Made by a program: the position numbers and the translations under genes
Source of the DNA: Ciborinia camelliae
Taxonomy: Eukaryota; Ascomycota; Leotiomycetes; Helotiales; Sclerotiniaceae
DNA length: 64,000 bases
Direction of reading: 5' to 3'
Assembly: GCA_025890175.1 (NCBI GenBank)
Contig: JANPYM010000002.1
Coordinates: 2,973,077-3,037,076 of the forward strand
Notes under the pieces: generated by a model
What the model saw: only the letters and a program-made list of their open reading frames with translations
Database searches by the model: none
Told to the model about the DNA's origin: nothing
Shown: positions 10,417 to 25,990 of the stretch, in pieces
How the letters are laid out: each line of letters starts with the position of its first letter
Numbering within the stretch: position 1 is the stretch's first letter

Positions 10417-13400
10417 AATGAATTAATAATTAAATCGAATATAATATAATAAAAAAAAAAGTATTAAATAATATTAATAATAAATAACGAAATATATAAA
10501 TTTTTAAAAAAAAGTAATAGCTTTTTTCAAATCCGTTTTATATTTAATAAAAGTTAATATTGTTTGAATATTTATATTAAATATTATTTATATTAATATT
10601 ATATTATATATTTAATATAAATTTGTATTTATTTGATTTTTTGTATTTATTTAATATTATATTTTGATATATTTTGAAAAACAAATATATATTAATTATA
10701 ATTTATTATTAATATAATTTAAATTGTAAATATATTTAAAATTGTTATTTAACAAATATTTTTTTTTAAATAATAATATATTTAAATAAAAGATTAAAAG
10801 TTAAAAATTAGGATTAGGATTTTTTTACAAAATAATAAAAAAGCTTTATAATTATATAAATAAATAATAAATAAGTAAAATATAAAACTTTTAAAAATAT
10901 TAATAAAATTAAAATAATAAATTAGGATTTTTATTTTATTGTTATATAATAAAATATCTTTATATATTAATTTTTTTATTTAATATTAAATTATTATTAT
11001 TATAAACTAATTTTTATTTTAATATATATAATAAAATATATCCCAAATATTATTTATCCAAATTTTAATAAATAAAATATTATTTGTAAAAAAAAAAAAA
11101 CTTTTATATTATTATTCCTTTTTATTATTTTTAAAAACTTTATTATTTTTAATAATAATTTTTTTTATTAACTTTTTTATTAATATAAAATCTTAATTTT
11201 TTATTAATAATATAATTGTTTTTCTTTTTTTTTATATTTTTTTAAAATTAGTTATACTTTATATCTTTATAAAATTATTTTTTTAAATATACTATTTTTT
11301 ATTAATTATCAATTTTTATATTTATTAAAAAAATTTATATTTATTATTTTTTTTAATAATCTTTTTTTTTTTAATTATAATATTATATATATATATTTAT
11401 ATACAAAAATTATTATAAAAATTTTTTTAATATTATATATTTATTAGATTTGTTTTATTCCAAATAATTAGATTATATATAAACTAAAAAACTTTATAAA
11501 AACTTTTTTGGATTAATTTTTTAATAAAATAATTTATTAATTAAGGTAATATAATAATTTTATTTTTTAAAAAACTATTTTTATTAATATTTAATATCTC
11601 AATAATTATAATATATTTTTAATATAATAATAAAAACGATTAATATTTGATAATTAATATAAAAAAAAATAAAATTTATTATTAAATAATTAATTATTTT
11701 TTATTTTAAATATTTTATTTTTATTATTATTATAATATAGATTATTATTATATCCGATTTATTTAAGCCCAACTTTGATAAACAATAATAAATTATAATA
11801 TTTTTATTAACAAATTTATTTTTAATATTTGTATTATACTTTATAAATAAAAAAAATATTTAACAAAATTTTTTATTAAATTTTCGAATTATTTATTACT
11901 ATATATCCAAAAATAAATTATAAATAAAATTTTTATTTATTATATTATTAAAATTGTTTAAAAAAATTTGAATTATTTTTTTGATAAAATCTTTGTTTTA
12001 TTAAATAAATCTTAAATTAAAAATTATTTTATCCATATCAAATTTTTTTATTATTAATAAAATTAATATTTTGATTTTAATCTAATTTTTTTTAAATTGA
12101 ATTTTTAATTTTTTAATATTATTAAAAAAAATAATAAATATATTTTTTGTAAATACATTTTTTATAATATTATCGATATTTATTTAAATTATAATTTTTT
12201 ATTAAAATAATATATTCTTTTTTTTAAATATAATTATTTGAAAAAAGAATGATTTATTATTATTTTAATATATAAAAAAATTAATAAATTTCGATTTTAT
12301 TAAATTAAAATTATATATTCAAATATAATATATAATTATAATTGATTTTTTATTTAATAAATTATTATTTAATAATAATAATAATATAATTTTAATATTA
12401 ATTTTAAACAAGTTTTATAAAATATTAAAAAAAATAATATATAAAATTATTATAACAAAAAATAATTAAATAAATAAAATAATAAAAAATATAAAATATA
12501 ATATATTTTTATTTAAACAAAAAATAAAAATAATAAAAATAAATAAAATATAATTTAAATTTAAAGTTTTAAATTTATATTTATATAAAATAAATTTTTT
12601 TTTATAAAATTTAAATTATTATTTTATAAATAAATTATATAATTTATTTTTAAATTATATTATATTATAAATTTATATTAATATTAAATTAATATATCTT
12701 AATATTAAATTAATTAAATTATTAATAAAATATAAATCAATATAATAATAATATTTTAAATAATATAATTTTATTAATTTAATTATTATAAAAAAAAAAT
12801 TCTAAATAAATCAATTTATTTTTTTATAAATATATATTAATAACAAAGATAAAATTTATTAAAAAAACAAAAATTTAAGCTTAATTTAAATTTTAAAAAT
12901 AATATATTATTTTTCAACTTTTTTTCAAATATATTTTATTTATTTTATATTATATATTTATTAATATATATTATATTTTTGTTAATATATTTTTATTATA
13001 AATTTTTATTATTTTATTATTAAATATATATAATTATAATTGTAGCTCTTTTTTTAGAGAAATTTTAAATATTAAAGTTTTTGATATGAATATATAGAGG
13101 TTAATATAAATAATATATACTGCATATTGTAATAAAAATAAAATAATAAATATAAATATTGATTATTAATTAATATTAAATTTCTTTAATAATTTTTAAT
13201 CCAAAACAATAAAAAATTTTAAAATAATAAAAAATTTCATAACAAAAAACGATTTAACAATAAATGTTTTTAAGACAAATTTTAAAGATTATTAATAATC
13301 TAATATTAATAATATTAATAATATTAAAAATAAATATTATAAAAAAAACTTTATTACAATAACAAATTTAAAATTTATTATTAAATAAATTTTTAATAAA

Positions 13401-16400
13401 ATTAAAAAAACTAAAAATTCCGATTAGAATATTAATAATAAAAAAATAAAAAAAATAATAATTATTATATTATTTATATTAATATTATTATTAAAAAAAA
13501 TATTATTAATTTATTTTAATCAAATTTAATATAAGAAATAATATCTTTTTTTTTTATAAGCCTATTAATTGTATTTATAATAATTTTGTTAAAAGATAAA
13601 TTAGAATAAATAGATTATAGATTTTATAATAAAACAATTAAACCTAATATTTTTAAATTAAAAATAAATAATTAATGTAAAAAAAATAATATATTTTATA
13701 AATAATATAAATCGTTATTGGAGATTTTTAATCTAATAATTGATTTTGAAGATATTAAAAATTTGTTTAAAATAATAAATATATTAAAACAAAAAATCAT
13801 TTTATATTTGCTTTTTTTTTTATAATGAAAAAAAAATATATAATTAATATTCGAAAAACTTTTTTTGTTAATAATAAAATCGAAATGTTAATAATTATTA
13901 AAGATTAACAAAAAAAAATTTTATTAATTTGATTTTATTTTTTTATTTAAAATTATTTTAAAAAATAATAAATTAATAAATCAAATATATTTTGATATAA
14001 TATATTTTGTAGATTTGTTTAATAAGATATATTACAAAAAACTTTAAAATTTATTAATTCAAATAATATTTAATAAATTTATATAATTATAAAATAAAAA
14101 AATATTTTTTTTATTTGATTTTGTTATATATTTTTAATAAATAAGATATAGTAATAAATAATTGATAAATCGAATTTAAAATATTAATAAAAATTATAAA
14201 TTTGAAATTATATTTTTAGGCAAAATAATTTTGATATTAAAATTATATATAAAATATTCAAAATTATTTTTGATTTTTTTGAATACTTTAAATATTTTTT
14301 ATATTTTTATAAAAGATAAAAAAATAATTTTTATTGAAGATTTATTAAAAATAATTTTATTTATAAATATTTTTTGGATTATTATTAATTTATTTATATA
14401 ATATTTTTTTGAAATTAAAATATTAGATTTTAAAAAAAAAATTATTAAATTTTGTATTATAAATTATATTAAAAAAATAATTAATCTTAAATAAATTAAA
14501 GTATATTTTATTATTTAATATTATTTTTTAACAAAAAAATTCAAAATTATAATTTATATTTATTGTTTTTATATTTATAATATTAATAAAATTATAATAT
14601 TTTTTTTTATTATATATTTTATTAATATTTTTAATTTTTATTTTAATATATATTATTTATTAATAAATATTTATATTTAATTAATTAAATTTAATATAAT
14701 TGAGAAATTTTAAAACAAATTTATATATATAATTTTTTTAAATTTATATAAATTGGATTTTAAAAAAATTATAATATATATTAATAAATTAACGAAATTT
14801 AATAAAAAAATTAAATTTAAAATAAATAAAAAATTTATTTTTATTATTAAATTTATTATAATATTTATTAATAATATATTAATAAATAATAAAAATATTA
14901 ATTTTATAAAACAAAACGTTAATTAAGGATATTGTTTTTATATTATTAATAAAAAAAAATAATAAAATTTAGATTTTAATATTATAAATATAAAAAAAAT
15001 ATATTATTATATTAAATATTTTTAATATTATTATATAATATTATTAAAAATTAAAAATAAAATATTATATAATAAATAAAAACTTTAAAAAAAAAAATTT
15101 TTTTTAACAAGATTTTTGTTAATTTTGAATATTATTTGTAATTGTTTAATAAATTTAATATATTTCAAATTTTTTAAATTAAAAAAATTAATATAAAAAT
15201 TTTTAATTAATATTATATTTAATAAAAACAAAAAAGTAAGTTATATTATTAAATTAAAAATATTTTTTTTTTTTAATTAAAAACAAATTTAAAATTTTTT
15301 TTATTATTTAAAATTTTAATTAATATAGGAATCAAATTGATCAATTATTTTTATTTTATTTATTTTTTAATATTAGTTTTAACAATTTTATATAAAAAAA
15401 GTTTTTTATAAAATTATTATATAAAAATTTTGATTTAAAATAAGAATATTGAATTTAAATATTATAAAAATAATTATATATATTTTTTTTGTTTTTATTA
15501 AATTAATTTCGATTATTATAATATTAGTAATTATTATTATAAATTGATTTAAAATATTTGAGATTATTATATATAATTGTATAATATTTATAAAATTAAT
15601 TAAATTTATTATTATATTATATAAAAAGTTTTGTAAAATTAATAAATCAAAATTTATTATAAAATTTATTATAAAATTTATTATTTTATTTAAAAATTTA
15701 TTATTTGGAAATTTAATATCATTTATTATTTTAATAATAAAAATTAAAAATAACAAATTTAATATATAAATTGATAATAGTTTTATAAATTAATTTAATA
15801 ATATTATTAGATTAATTTTAATTTTAATTAATAATAAAAAAGCTAAAAAGTTTATATTATAATTATTAAGATTAAATATATATTAAAAAGTTTATTTAAT
15901 TATATAAATAATATTTTTTAAAATAATATTCAATTATAACATTTTTTTCAATAAATTTAAATATAAATAAAATTTTTTAATATTCTTCAAAATCTTATTT
16001 TTTAAAATATTATTTTGTATATTTATATATTTATATTAATATTATTTAAAATATTTAAAAGTTAAACTTGTTTTTTTAATAATTATATTATAAAAAAAGT
16101 TTTTATATTTAAAAAAAATTTATATATTATTATTTTTTTATATTATTATAAAGTTTTTAAAAATATATATTCAGAAATTATATAAATTTTTTTTATTTTT
16201 GTTAAATAATATTCTATTATATTTGTAAAACTTTTAATATTTAAAATTAATATTAAAAATAACAAAAATAGTTTTTTAAAATATAAAAATAATAAAATAT
16301 ATTAAAAAACAATTATTTTATAAAAACTTTTATTAATATAAATATTTAAAATTTTTAAATTATTTATTATATATAAAAACTTAAATATTTTAAATATATT

Positions 16401-17498
16401 TTTGATAAACATTAAAAAAACTTTTAAAAAAGATTATTAAATACTAAATATTATTAATTTAAAGATTAATATAATTTAATAGTTTTAATATATTAATTAA
16501 ACAAATTTAGTATTAAATAAATATATTATTTTTAATCAAAATAATTTTGTTATAATCAAAATATTCAAATATAAAATAATTTTTCGATTCAACTTTGTTT
16601 TTATTTATAAAATGTTTTTTGGAAAATATAAAATATTTGTTTTAATTATAAAAATAAAAATTTTTTTAAAACAAAATTTTATTACAAAATTATAAATAAT
16701 AAATTTATAAAAAAATTAATATATATTTAAATTAAAAGTTTTGTTTGTATAATATTTATATATTATATTAATTAATATAAAATTTTATAATTTTATATTA
16801 AAATTTAATAAATAATAGTTCAGGTTTAAATTCGAAAATATATTAAAAAATAATATTTTATTAAATTATAATTAAAATATTAGATTTTTATAATTATAAT
16901 TTTAAGATTTTTTATAAAAAATTGTTTATTAATTATTTTTAACTATTTAATATTAAATATATTACTTATTTATTATTTTATATTCTATAATTTATTTATA
17001 AAATATATATAAATATATTATTATATTAATATTTATATATTTATATTCTTTTTTATTTATAATTTTTAACATTTAAAAGATAATAAAAAAATTAAAATAT
17101 ATAATAATTTGTAATATTTGATATTTATAAAATTATTATTTAAATCTATATTATACCTTTTATTTTTATTAAAAATCTTATTAATTTATTATAATAAATT
17201 TATTAAATTTTATATAATAATATTATATTACTTTTAAATACTAATTATTATTTAATATATTTCTTCAATTCGAATTTTTACAATACAAATATTTATTTTG
17301 AAATATATTTTGATTTTTAAATATAATTTATTATTGATTTTTTGGATTTAATTATAATAAATAATTTTGTTGTTATTAATAAAATATAATATAATTTTAA
17401 AATTTGAATTATTTTGATTAAAAATAATAAAATAATGAAATATAATAATATATTCTTTATTTTTAATTAAAAAAAATAAATAAAATTGGAAATTAATT

Positions 17499-17503
17499 GA
17501 AAA
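17499..17503. repeat. Target site duplication, left copy (GAAAA)
   Basis: GAAAA directly before the 5' LTR; the identical GAAAA directly follows the 3' LTR at 23933-23937. Five-base duplications are typical of Ty3/gypsy integration. In such A-rich sequence a 5-bp match alone would be weak, but it falls exactly at both LTR boundaries. Confidence 0.75.
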
Positions 17504-17692
17504 TGTCACGCCAAGGCCCCTGCCTAGTAGATGACAGTCACGTGATCGATCATGTGACCACCATGGTCACATAATCACCTCTATATTAGATAGTGTTCTT
17601 TTCAAGAGGATTCTTTCCTTTTTAATATAGTTTTTTTATCAGATTGTATATTTATAATTTCATCTTTATAATTCTATATAATGTATATAATA
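17504..17692 (+). repeat. 5' LTR of gypsy element
   Basis: 189 bp. The first ~130 bp retain normal GC content (TGTCACGCCAAGGCCCC...), while the last ~60 bp are AT-converted relative to the 3' LTR: its ATGACA end appears here as ATAATA. Confidence 0.9.
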
Positions 17693-20600
17693 TAAAAACT
17701 ATACTTATTTTATTCTATATCTTTATAAAAAATATAAAAAGTTTATAAAACAATTTTGCATTTTAGAGTTTATATTTTTGGAAATGCTTTTTAATGGTTA
17801 TCTAAATATTTATAGATATCTGAATTTCTAATTGAAAAAATATAGATTCGCGATAAATTACAACAACATTGATTTTACAATTATACGAAACGGTTTGGGG
17901 ATATCACAGTAAAATCTTTATGGTATATTGAAAAACAAAACAACTTTAAAGCATTATAATAAAGTTTTTACAAAATATGGATTTATAACAATTTACAATA
18001 ATAATAATTTTACAAATCAAAATTCCAGTACAAATAAATTATTCAAGTTATTAAATAATAATAAATCTTATATTATAAAATATTTATTAGAATATATAAT
18101 TATTAAATGGGTATTTATTTATATTTATTTTTGAACAAATTATAATAAATCTTATGTAGCGAAATATTTATTAAAATATCAATTATATTTGTATATTTTT
18201 AGTTAAATATTTATTTATATTTATTTTCAAATAGATTACAACAAACTTTATGTTTATCTTTAAATCAATGTAAGGAATTTGTTTTATTAATAATAAAACA
18301 ATTTTTTTATTTATTATTATTTGTTATTATTTTGAAATTAGATTATTTTTTTAAATAATATATTTTTTTAATAAAATAATAATTAATTAAATATATTTTT
18401 CTTAATTATTAAGAATTTTTTTTTTGATATAAGATAATTATAATTTATTAATAAAAAATATTGTATCAATAATTAAATATAACTTTGATTTTATTATAGC
18501 TTTTTTATTATTTAATAATATTATTAATAACGATAAGGCTTATATTTGATATAACTTTTTTTTGAAAAAAAACGAATTCAATATTATTTCCTAATTAAAA
18601 AAATTTAAAAAAATCGAGAAATTAAAAAATCTTAATTTAAAGAAATTGATCTTTATATTTATTTGAATAAATAATATATTTTAGGAATATAATAATATAA
18701 TAATAATTTATAATAAATTTATTTTACTTTATAATAATCAAAAAGTATTAATTTTTAAATTGAAAAAAAAGTTTGAAATTGCTAATAGCTTTGTTATTAA
18801 TCTCAACGATATTACAAAGGATAAAGCTTTAACTATTTTTGGCCAAAATATATAGATTTTTGATTTTAATGTGAAGATTGATAAGTTTATTATTATTTAG
18901 AAAGAGTATTAATAGGAGATTATTAGCCTTATCATTATTATTCAATAATTCGAGAAGAATACAAAAAAAGCAATTATTATAATTGTAATTAATCTTTATT
19001 TTTATCAAATAATACAAACCTTCCCTGATTTAGTTGAATTTGAAATCGATAAAAATAGACAATAGATTTTTTAATACAAATTTTGGTAATTCTAAATAAT
19101 TTAAAAATTAGATATAAATAATTTTTATATATTAATTAATTATATAATATATATGTTGTTACAAATTAGTAGTAAGATTATTGCTTATTTTGCATTTCAA
19201 TTTAAAATCAATAATTCAAATCCTTTTATATTAATAAAAAAAATGTTTAAGGTTTTTATACAAATTTATAGGAATAATAATAGAATTAAAATAGTTCAAA
19301 TCGAATATTACAAATTGTTTTAGAACAAACAATTATTTGTTTAGTTTTAGGGAGAATTTCAACAATTATTTGTTAAACTTAAATTTATTAAAAAAATTAT
19401 AATTAATAATTTTTAATATAAAATTAATAAAAATATAAAACAAATTATAATCTTTTTATATAAATATATAATAATTTAGGATTTAGAATATAAGATCGAT
19501 ATAATAATTATAAATATTAAATAATTGAATATAATTAAGAAACATAAAATCGAATATAAAAAAAAAATTAAAAAAAAAAAAAATATTTTCAATTTTATTG
19601 TTTAGAATTTAAAAAAGGAAATTAGAATTTTTATATTTAAATAAATAAAATTGCAAGCAAAAAGTATTTATTTTATTTATAAAAAAATTAATTATTTTGC
19701 CAAAAATTGTTTTATAAAAAAAAATATATTCAAATTAAATAAAACTATATTATAATAAAAAAAAAAGTAATTTTTAGTTTAAATATATTAAAGATTATAA
19801 TATAATTATAATCTAATTTCAAAAATTTCTTGAAATTATAGTTTTGTTGATTTATATTAATTAATTATGGTTTTATATTTATTGGATTTATGTTTACAAA
19901 CAAAATAATAGAACTTATTAACAAATTGTTCAAAAAAACAAAGATGCCAATACCAATTCTTTTCGATATATATTATTTTAATAAAAACTTTATTAATAAA
20001 GCTATTATTACATTTATTTATAAAATGGAATAAATCGAATTTATATCTTTATTTTAACTATATAAAATAAAAATCTTTAATAACAAAATCTTTAAAATTG
20101 TAATTAATCATAAAAAAATATTCGTTTAAATTTAAATATATAATCATATTGATATTATAATATTTTATATTATAAACATATTTTATTAAATATTGATAAA
20201 AAACAAATAAATACAACAATATAAAATTATAATTTATACAAAAACAAAAATTATATTTTTCAAACCAAAATTTTATTTGCACCCTGGCGCTTTAGAAATC
20301 GAGTTCCCAAAAAGTTAGTTGAGGCCTGCACTTTCGATAAGGAATACAGAAATAAAGAATATATTTTTAAAAATTAATAATATAATACATTTTATATTAA
20401 AAATTATTTTGAAACAAAAAATTATTAAGATTTTTATATTTGATAATAATTCGGCTTTTATTTCCACAAATCCAATCTTATTATATATTAATATAATTAA
20501 TATTATTTTTTTTTTAACAATTTCAAAACAAAAAAATACTTAGATCTTTGTTATTTTTATAATAAATATTATAAATAAAAAATATTAACAATAAAATATA

Positions 20601-20900
20601 AAAATTAAATTAAATAATAAAAGATCTTTATATAAGAAAATCCTGTTTAATTATTATAATTATTTAAATATATTTAAAAAAAACGAGGTAAATAAATTTC
20701 TCTTTTATAACAATTTTAATTATTATATTAATCTTAACAAATTTAATATATTAAATTACATATTATTATTTCAAATATCCAATAAAAAATTAAATTTTGT
20801 TAAAAAATATATTAATAATAATTTTAAAAAAAACTTTATTAAATTTAATAAAGCAATTTTTGTATCCCCGATTTTGTTTATTTGAAAGTTTAGGGGCGGA

Positions 20901-21480
20901 CTACAGTTTTATATTGATTATTGTAAACTTAACTCTATTATTAAAAAAAATATTTATTTTTTATTTTTAATTAATAAAATTTTAATTTAAATAATCGAAT
21001 CAAAGTTTATAATTAAGTTTAATATTCACCATACTTTTAATTAAATTTAAATAAAAATCGAAGAAAATATAAATCTAATTATATTCTATATACAATTTGG
21101 ATTATTTTGTTACAAAGTTATATTATTTAAATTATATAATAATCCAATTATATTTTAATATTATATTAATAATATATTTTGAAAATTTTTAAATATTTTT
21201 GTATTCGTTTATATAAACAATATTCTAATTTATAACAAAAACTATAATAAATATATTGATTATATATATCAAGTATTCGATACTCTTCAAAAAATTGATT
21301 TATAGATCAACAAAAAAAAATATAAATTCTTTATTTAAAAAACTAAATTTCTAAATTTGATTTTATTAATTGATAATATTAAAATGGATTTTATAAAAGT
21401 TTAGATTATTTTTGATTGAGATTGCCCTAAGAATATTAAGGATATTCTTTGTTTTATAAGTTTTATAAATTTTTATAAAT
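20901..21480 (+). pseudogene. Gypsy reverse transcriptase remnant
   Basis: The plus-strand frame from 20901 reads LQFYIDYCKLNSI, matching the conserved LRFCVDYRKLN block of Ty3/gypsy reverse transcriptases. FGLF-like and LYNNPI stretches follow. At 21201 the catalytic motif appears as FVYINNILIY, in which both Asp of YIDD have become Asn, exactly what G-to-A RIP changes produce. The downstream thumb/connection (VFDTLQKIDL, then FINFYK) is interrupted by TAG and TAA stops. Clearly non-functional. Confidence 0.85.
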
Positions 21481-23743
21481 AATTTATTAATAAATATTTA
21501 CAAATTTACAAACTATTAATTAACTTACAAATCAAAATCAATAAAACATTCAATTTCGATTAAATCTTTGATTGTAAAAAAGCATTTTCAATATTAAAGG
21601 ATATTATTATTTACACTTTTGTTCTAATATATTTTAATTAAAAAAAAAAGGTATATATTAAATATAACGTTTTTAACTATATTATTAAAAATACTTTTTC
21701 CTAAATTGAAAATAATAAACAATTGTATTTAATTATTTATTTTTTCAAAAAAATAATTTTAGTTAAATACAATTATAAAATTTATAATAAAAAGTTGTTT
21801 ATTATTATTTATTATTTTGAGAAATAAAAAGTTAATATTCAAAAAACTGAAATTTTAATAAACATATTTACTAATTACAAAATATTTTAACATTATATAA
21901 TTATAAAGAAATTTATTAGATGATAAATTTGATAAATTGTGTTTTTTATTGATTATAATTTTTAAATAATATATTAATCAAAAAAAGATAATAATAAAGC
22001 TAATGTTTTGAATTAACAAACTTAAAATTTTTTATATAACAAGATAAATAATAAAATTTAATATCAATAATAAATCGTTCTAAATTATAATTAAGTTTAT
22101 TCGAACATTTAATTTCAGATTTGTATTATAAATATCCCTAATTTATTTTATAACGGGATAAATCTCAATTTTTGCTTTATAATATTAAATATATAACATA
22201 ATAACAAATTTTGCAAATATATTAAAATAATAATAAAGAATAATATTTAACAAAACAAAAAAATCTTTTTAATATTTTATTTTATTTTGAATAATAAACT
22301 ATTTTATTATAAATATAAAATTTGAATCCCAAAATTTGATAATTAATAAATAAGAATTATTATTAAAATTTATAATTAATTTATTATTAATTACCTTAGC
22401 AATATTAAAACCTTAATAATTTTGAAAAAATAATATTATTGGCTTTATATAAATTGAAACGTTTTATAATATATATATAATTGTTATATCTATTAAAAGA
22501 TTAAATATTCACGATAAGTTTATTAAGGTATGTTTTATTTATTTTCGATTTTTATCCAATTATAACAAAATATATTTATAAACTTTATTACCAGATTATT
22601 ATTAGATTTTGATTTTAATACAATATTAATTATAATTGATTGAATAATCAAAAAATAATATTTTATATTTTATTTTATAAAAAATAAAGAAATATTTGTT
22701 AAAAAAACAATTAAATTAATTATTTAATATATTTTCAAATTTTATAAATTGTTTGATTTTATTATTTTCAATTAAAAATTATAATTTATTACAAAATTAT
22801 AACAATATTTGTTTTATATTTTATAAATTTGGAGATATAAATTTATATTATATTACCCTAAATTCGATAAATAAATCGAAAATATTAATAAAAAAATAAA
22901 GCAATATTTTCAAATATATATATTTTACCAATAAAACGATTAAATAAAATAATTTATATTTACAAAATTTATAATAAATAATATTATCTCCAATATTACA
23001 AAGATATCCCCATTTTTTATTAATAAAGATTTTAACCCTCGAATAAGTTTTAATCTTCAACTAACAATACCTCGAAATTGAAATTTTAAAAAAATTGTAA
23101 ATAAAAAAAAAACCCTCAATATTGTTCAATAAATAAAAAAAATATAAAATATATTTTGTGATGAGATAAACTTTATTTAAACCAAAATGAAAAGTTTTGT
23201 TAATAATAAATGAATTTCAATATTATTATTTAAAATAGACGATTTCATCTTTTTAAATATTAAATGATTAAGGCTTAAACAGCTTTCTATCAAATTAAAA
23301 AATAAATTTGTTGGTCCCTTTTTAATCGAAAAAATGTTTAATAATTTTTCTTACAAACTTATTTTATTAAAATATATAAAATATTATAACGTTTTTTATA
23401 TATCAATACTACAATACAATCCAAAGAATCCCTTATTTAACCAATATATAGAATAATTTGTTACACCAATAATAATTAATAATAAAAAAAAATAAAAATT
23501 GAAACACATTTTAAACTCTAAACTTTATTACAAATAATTACAATACAAGATTTAATAATTAAAACATTTTTTTAATTATATTTATTATAATATCTTCGAT
23601 TTTATATATACAAAGAAAAAGGTTAAAATCTTTTACATCGCTTATTCGGGCCAGCCTAGATCTAATAATAAAAAAAATTGGTATAAAAAAAAAAGTTAAT
23701 TTATATTTTTTAATACTTTAAGTTTGTTTTTAAAAAAAAATAA

Positions 23744-23932
23744 TATTATATCAAAGCTTTTGTCTAATAGATGATAATTATATAATCGATTATATAATTA
23801 TTATAATTATATAATTATTTTTATATTAAATAATATTTTTTTCAAAAGGATTTTTTCCTTTTTAGTATAATTCTTTTATTAGATTATATATCTACGATTT
23901 CACCTTTATGATCCTATGTGACGCGTATGACA
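23744..23932 (+). repeat. 3' LTR of gypsy element
   Basis: 189 bp, the same length as the 5' LTR. Its first ~130 bp are AT-converted (TATTATATCAAAGCTTTTG against TGTCACGCCAAGGCCCCTG in the 5' copy), while its last ~50 bp keep normal GC, including CTATGTGACGCGTATGACA. GAAAA follows at 23933-23937. Confidence 0.9.
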
Positions 23933-25799
23933 GAAAAATCTATTATTTTATATAATTAATATTTATTGTTTAATTATATTAATAAAATAAAAAATAAATA
24001 AAATATATTTATAAATAATATAATAAAATTTAAATCAATTTATATTTATTAATATTTTTTTCGATTATTATATTTAAAGATTATAAATTTATATAAACGG
24101 ATAAATATAATATTTAAAGATTGATAATATTACTATATTTATTTAATTTTTTATTATATATATTTTAATATTTAAAAGATTTTGAAAATAAATAAATATT
24201 TATTTTTTTATGATTTTTATTTATTTTTATTTAATAATTAAATTATAATTGATATATTAAACAATTAATAATAATAATATAAGAATTATAACAAAAATAT
24301 AATAATATAATAAATTTTATTATAAAATCAAATTTAAATAATAAATATATATTACAAATAATATTAACAAATATTTTAAATATATTATAAATTTTACAAT
24401 AATTAATATTTATATTTTTTTGTTTTTAAATTATTTATATATTTAATATATATTAAATTAATATATTTTTTTTATATATAAAAAATATTACAAAATATTT
24501 ATTCACTATATTATAAAATCAATATTATTATTATTAAAATTATAAATATTTATTTTTTAATTATAAAATTTAATTATTATTTTATAAAATAATATAATTT
24601 TTTTTAAACTAAATTTTTAATTAAAAAAAAAAACAATTTAAATTGATTAACAATATTTGTAAATAATTTAAATATTAATTAATTATAAAGTTTAACAAAA
24701 AATAAATAAAATAAAATAAAAATTAATATTATCAAAAATATATTAATATTTAATAAATTTATAAATATAATAATATATTATTTACAAAATCAAAATTTAA
24801 AAAATTTAAAAAAAATTTTTTAAATATAAAATTATTAAATATCAATTTATATTACAAATTTTCGATTTTAATAAAAAAATTAAAAATCTAAAAAATAAAT
24901 ATAAATTTTCAATATCTTATTTAAAATTATTTATTTTTATATTTAAATTAAATATAAAAATAAACAATTTTAAATTAAATTAATTATTAATATTTATAAT
25001 ATATTATTATTTTTATTTTATTTTTTTTTTATTTAATATTATATTTTATAAATAATTTTTAGATAATATAAATATATTATTAATATTTTTTATATTAACA
25101 AAAATTTTAATTAGGTATAAAACATATAATTAAAATATATTTTAAATATTATTATTAAATAATATTATAAATATTATTTATAATAAATAATATAATCTTA
25201 ATATAAAAAATAAGAAAATAATAAAATAAAATAATTAAAATAAGATAAAATAAGAATATATTTAATTAATTAATAAATTTAAAAATTTCTTTATTTTAAA
25301 TAAATATTTTTTATTTATTTATTTTTTAATAAATAAATTTTTATTTTTATAATTTTTTAAATATATAAATTTTATTTTTTAATAGTTTTTTATAATAATA
25401 TTAATATATTTTTAAAAAAAAAAGTTATATTTATTTTATTAAAATAAAATATAAAAAAAGCAATATAAAATAATTTTATATTAAATAATAAAAAGAATTA
25501 AAAAAAAAATCTGAATAATATAAAAATATTTAGAAATATATAAAAATATATAAAAAATATATAAAAAAAAATATATAAAAGTATATAATTGGGGTATAAA
25601 TAATAAATTTTGAAATAATAAAAGATTTTTTGTAAATAATAAAAATAATAAAATAAAAAAAAGTAAGTTATAAAAAAATTTATAATTTAGAAAAAAATGA
25701 AATTGAAGATTTAATAATAAAATAATATTTAGAAAAATAAATCTTATTTTAATCTTATATTTTATTTTATTATAACTTAATTAATTAATTGTATATAAT

Positions 25800-25990
25800 A
25801 TTATTATAATTATATTATTACAATTATATTATTACAATTATATTATCATAATTATATTATTACAATTATATTATCATGATTATATTATTATAATTATATT
25901 ATTACAATTATATTATTACAATTATATTATTACGATTATATTATTACAATTATATTATTATAATTATATTATTATAATTATATTATTATA
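25800..25990. repeat. 14-bp minisatellite
   Basis: About 13 tandem copies of ATTATATTATTACA, with variants at the TACA positions (TATA, CATA, CATG, TACG). The array lies inside the AT-rich block and ends in normal AT-rich sequence at about 25990. Confidence 0.85.

Larger units (their letters stand above)
17504..23932 (+). mobile_element. Ty3/gypsy LTR retrotransposon, RIP-inactivated
   Basis: 6429 bp, bounded by two 189-bp LTRs that begin TGTCA (left copy) and end TGACA (right copy), and flanked by a GAAAA target duplication. The LTRs align without gaps and differ almost only by C/T and G/A. Inside, a plus-strand frame at about 20901-21480 reads as a gypsy reverse transcriptase broken by stops, including the DYRKLN-like and YIDD-like motifs. 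A degraded integrase-like stretch follows near 22.3-22.6 kb. The poly-A-rich tract just before 23744 fits a polypurine tract. No intact protein is encoded. Confidence 0.9.

Noticed and set aside
15406..15756. 116-codon minus ORF in the AT-rich block
   Set aside because: Ile/Asn/Lys-rich product of AT-converted DNA; no motif recognised.
25800..25990. CRISPR-like array
   Set aside because: Units are contiguous with no spacers; it is a plain minisatellite in eukaryotic DNA.
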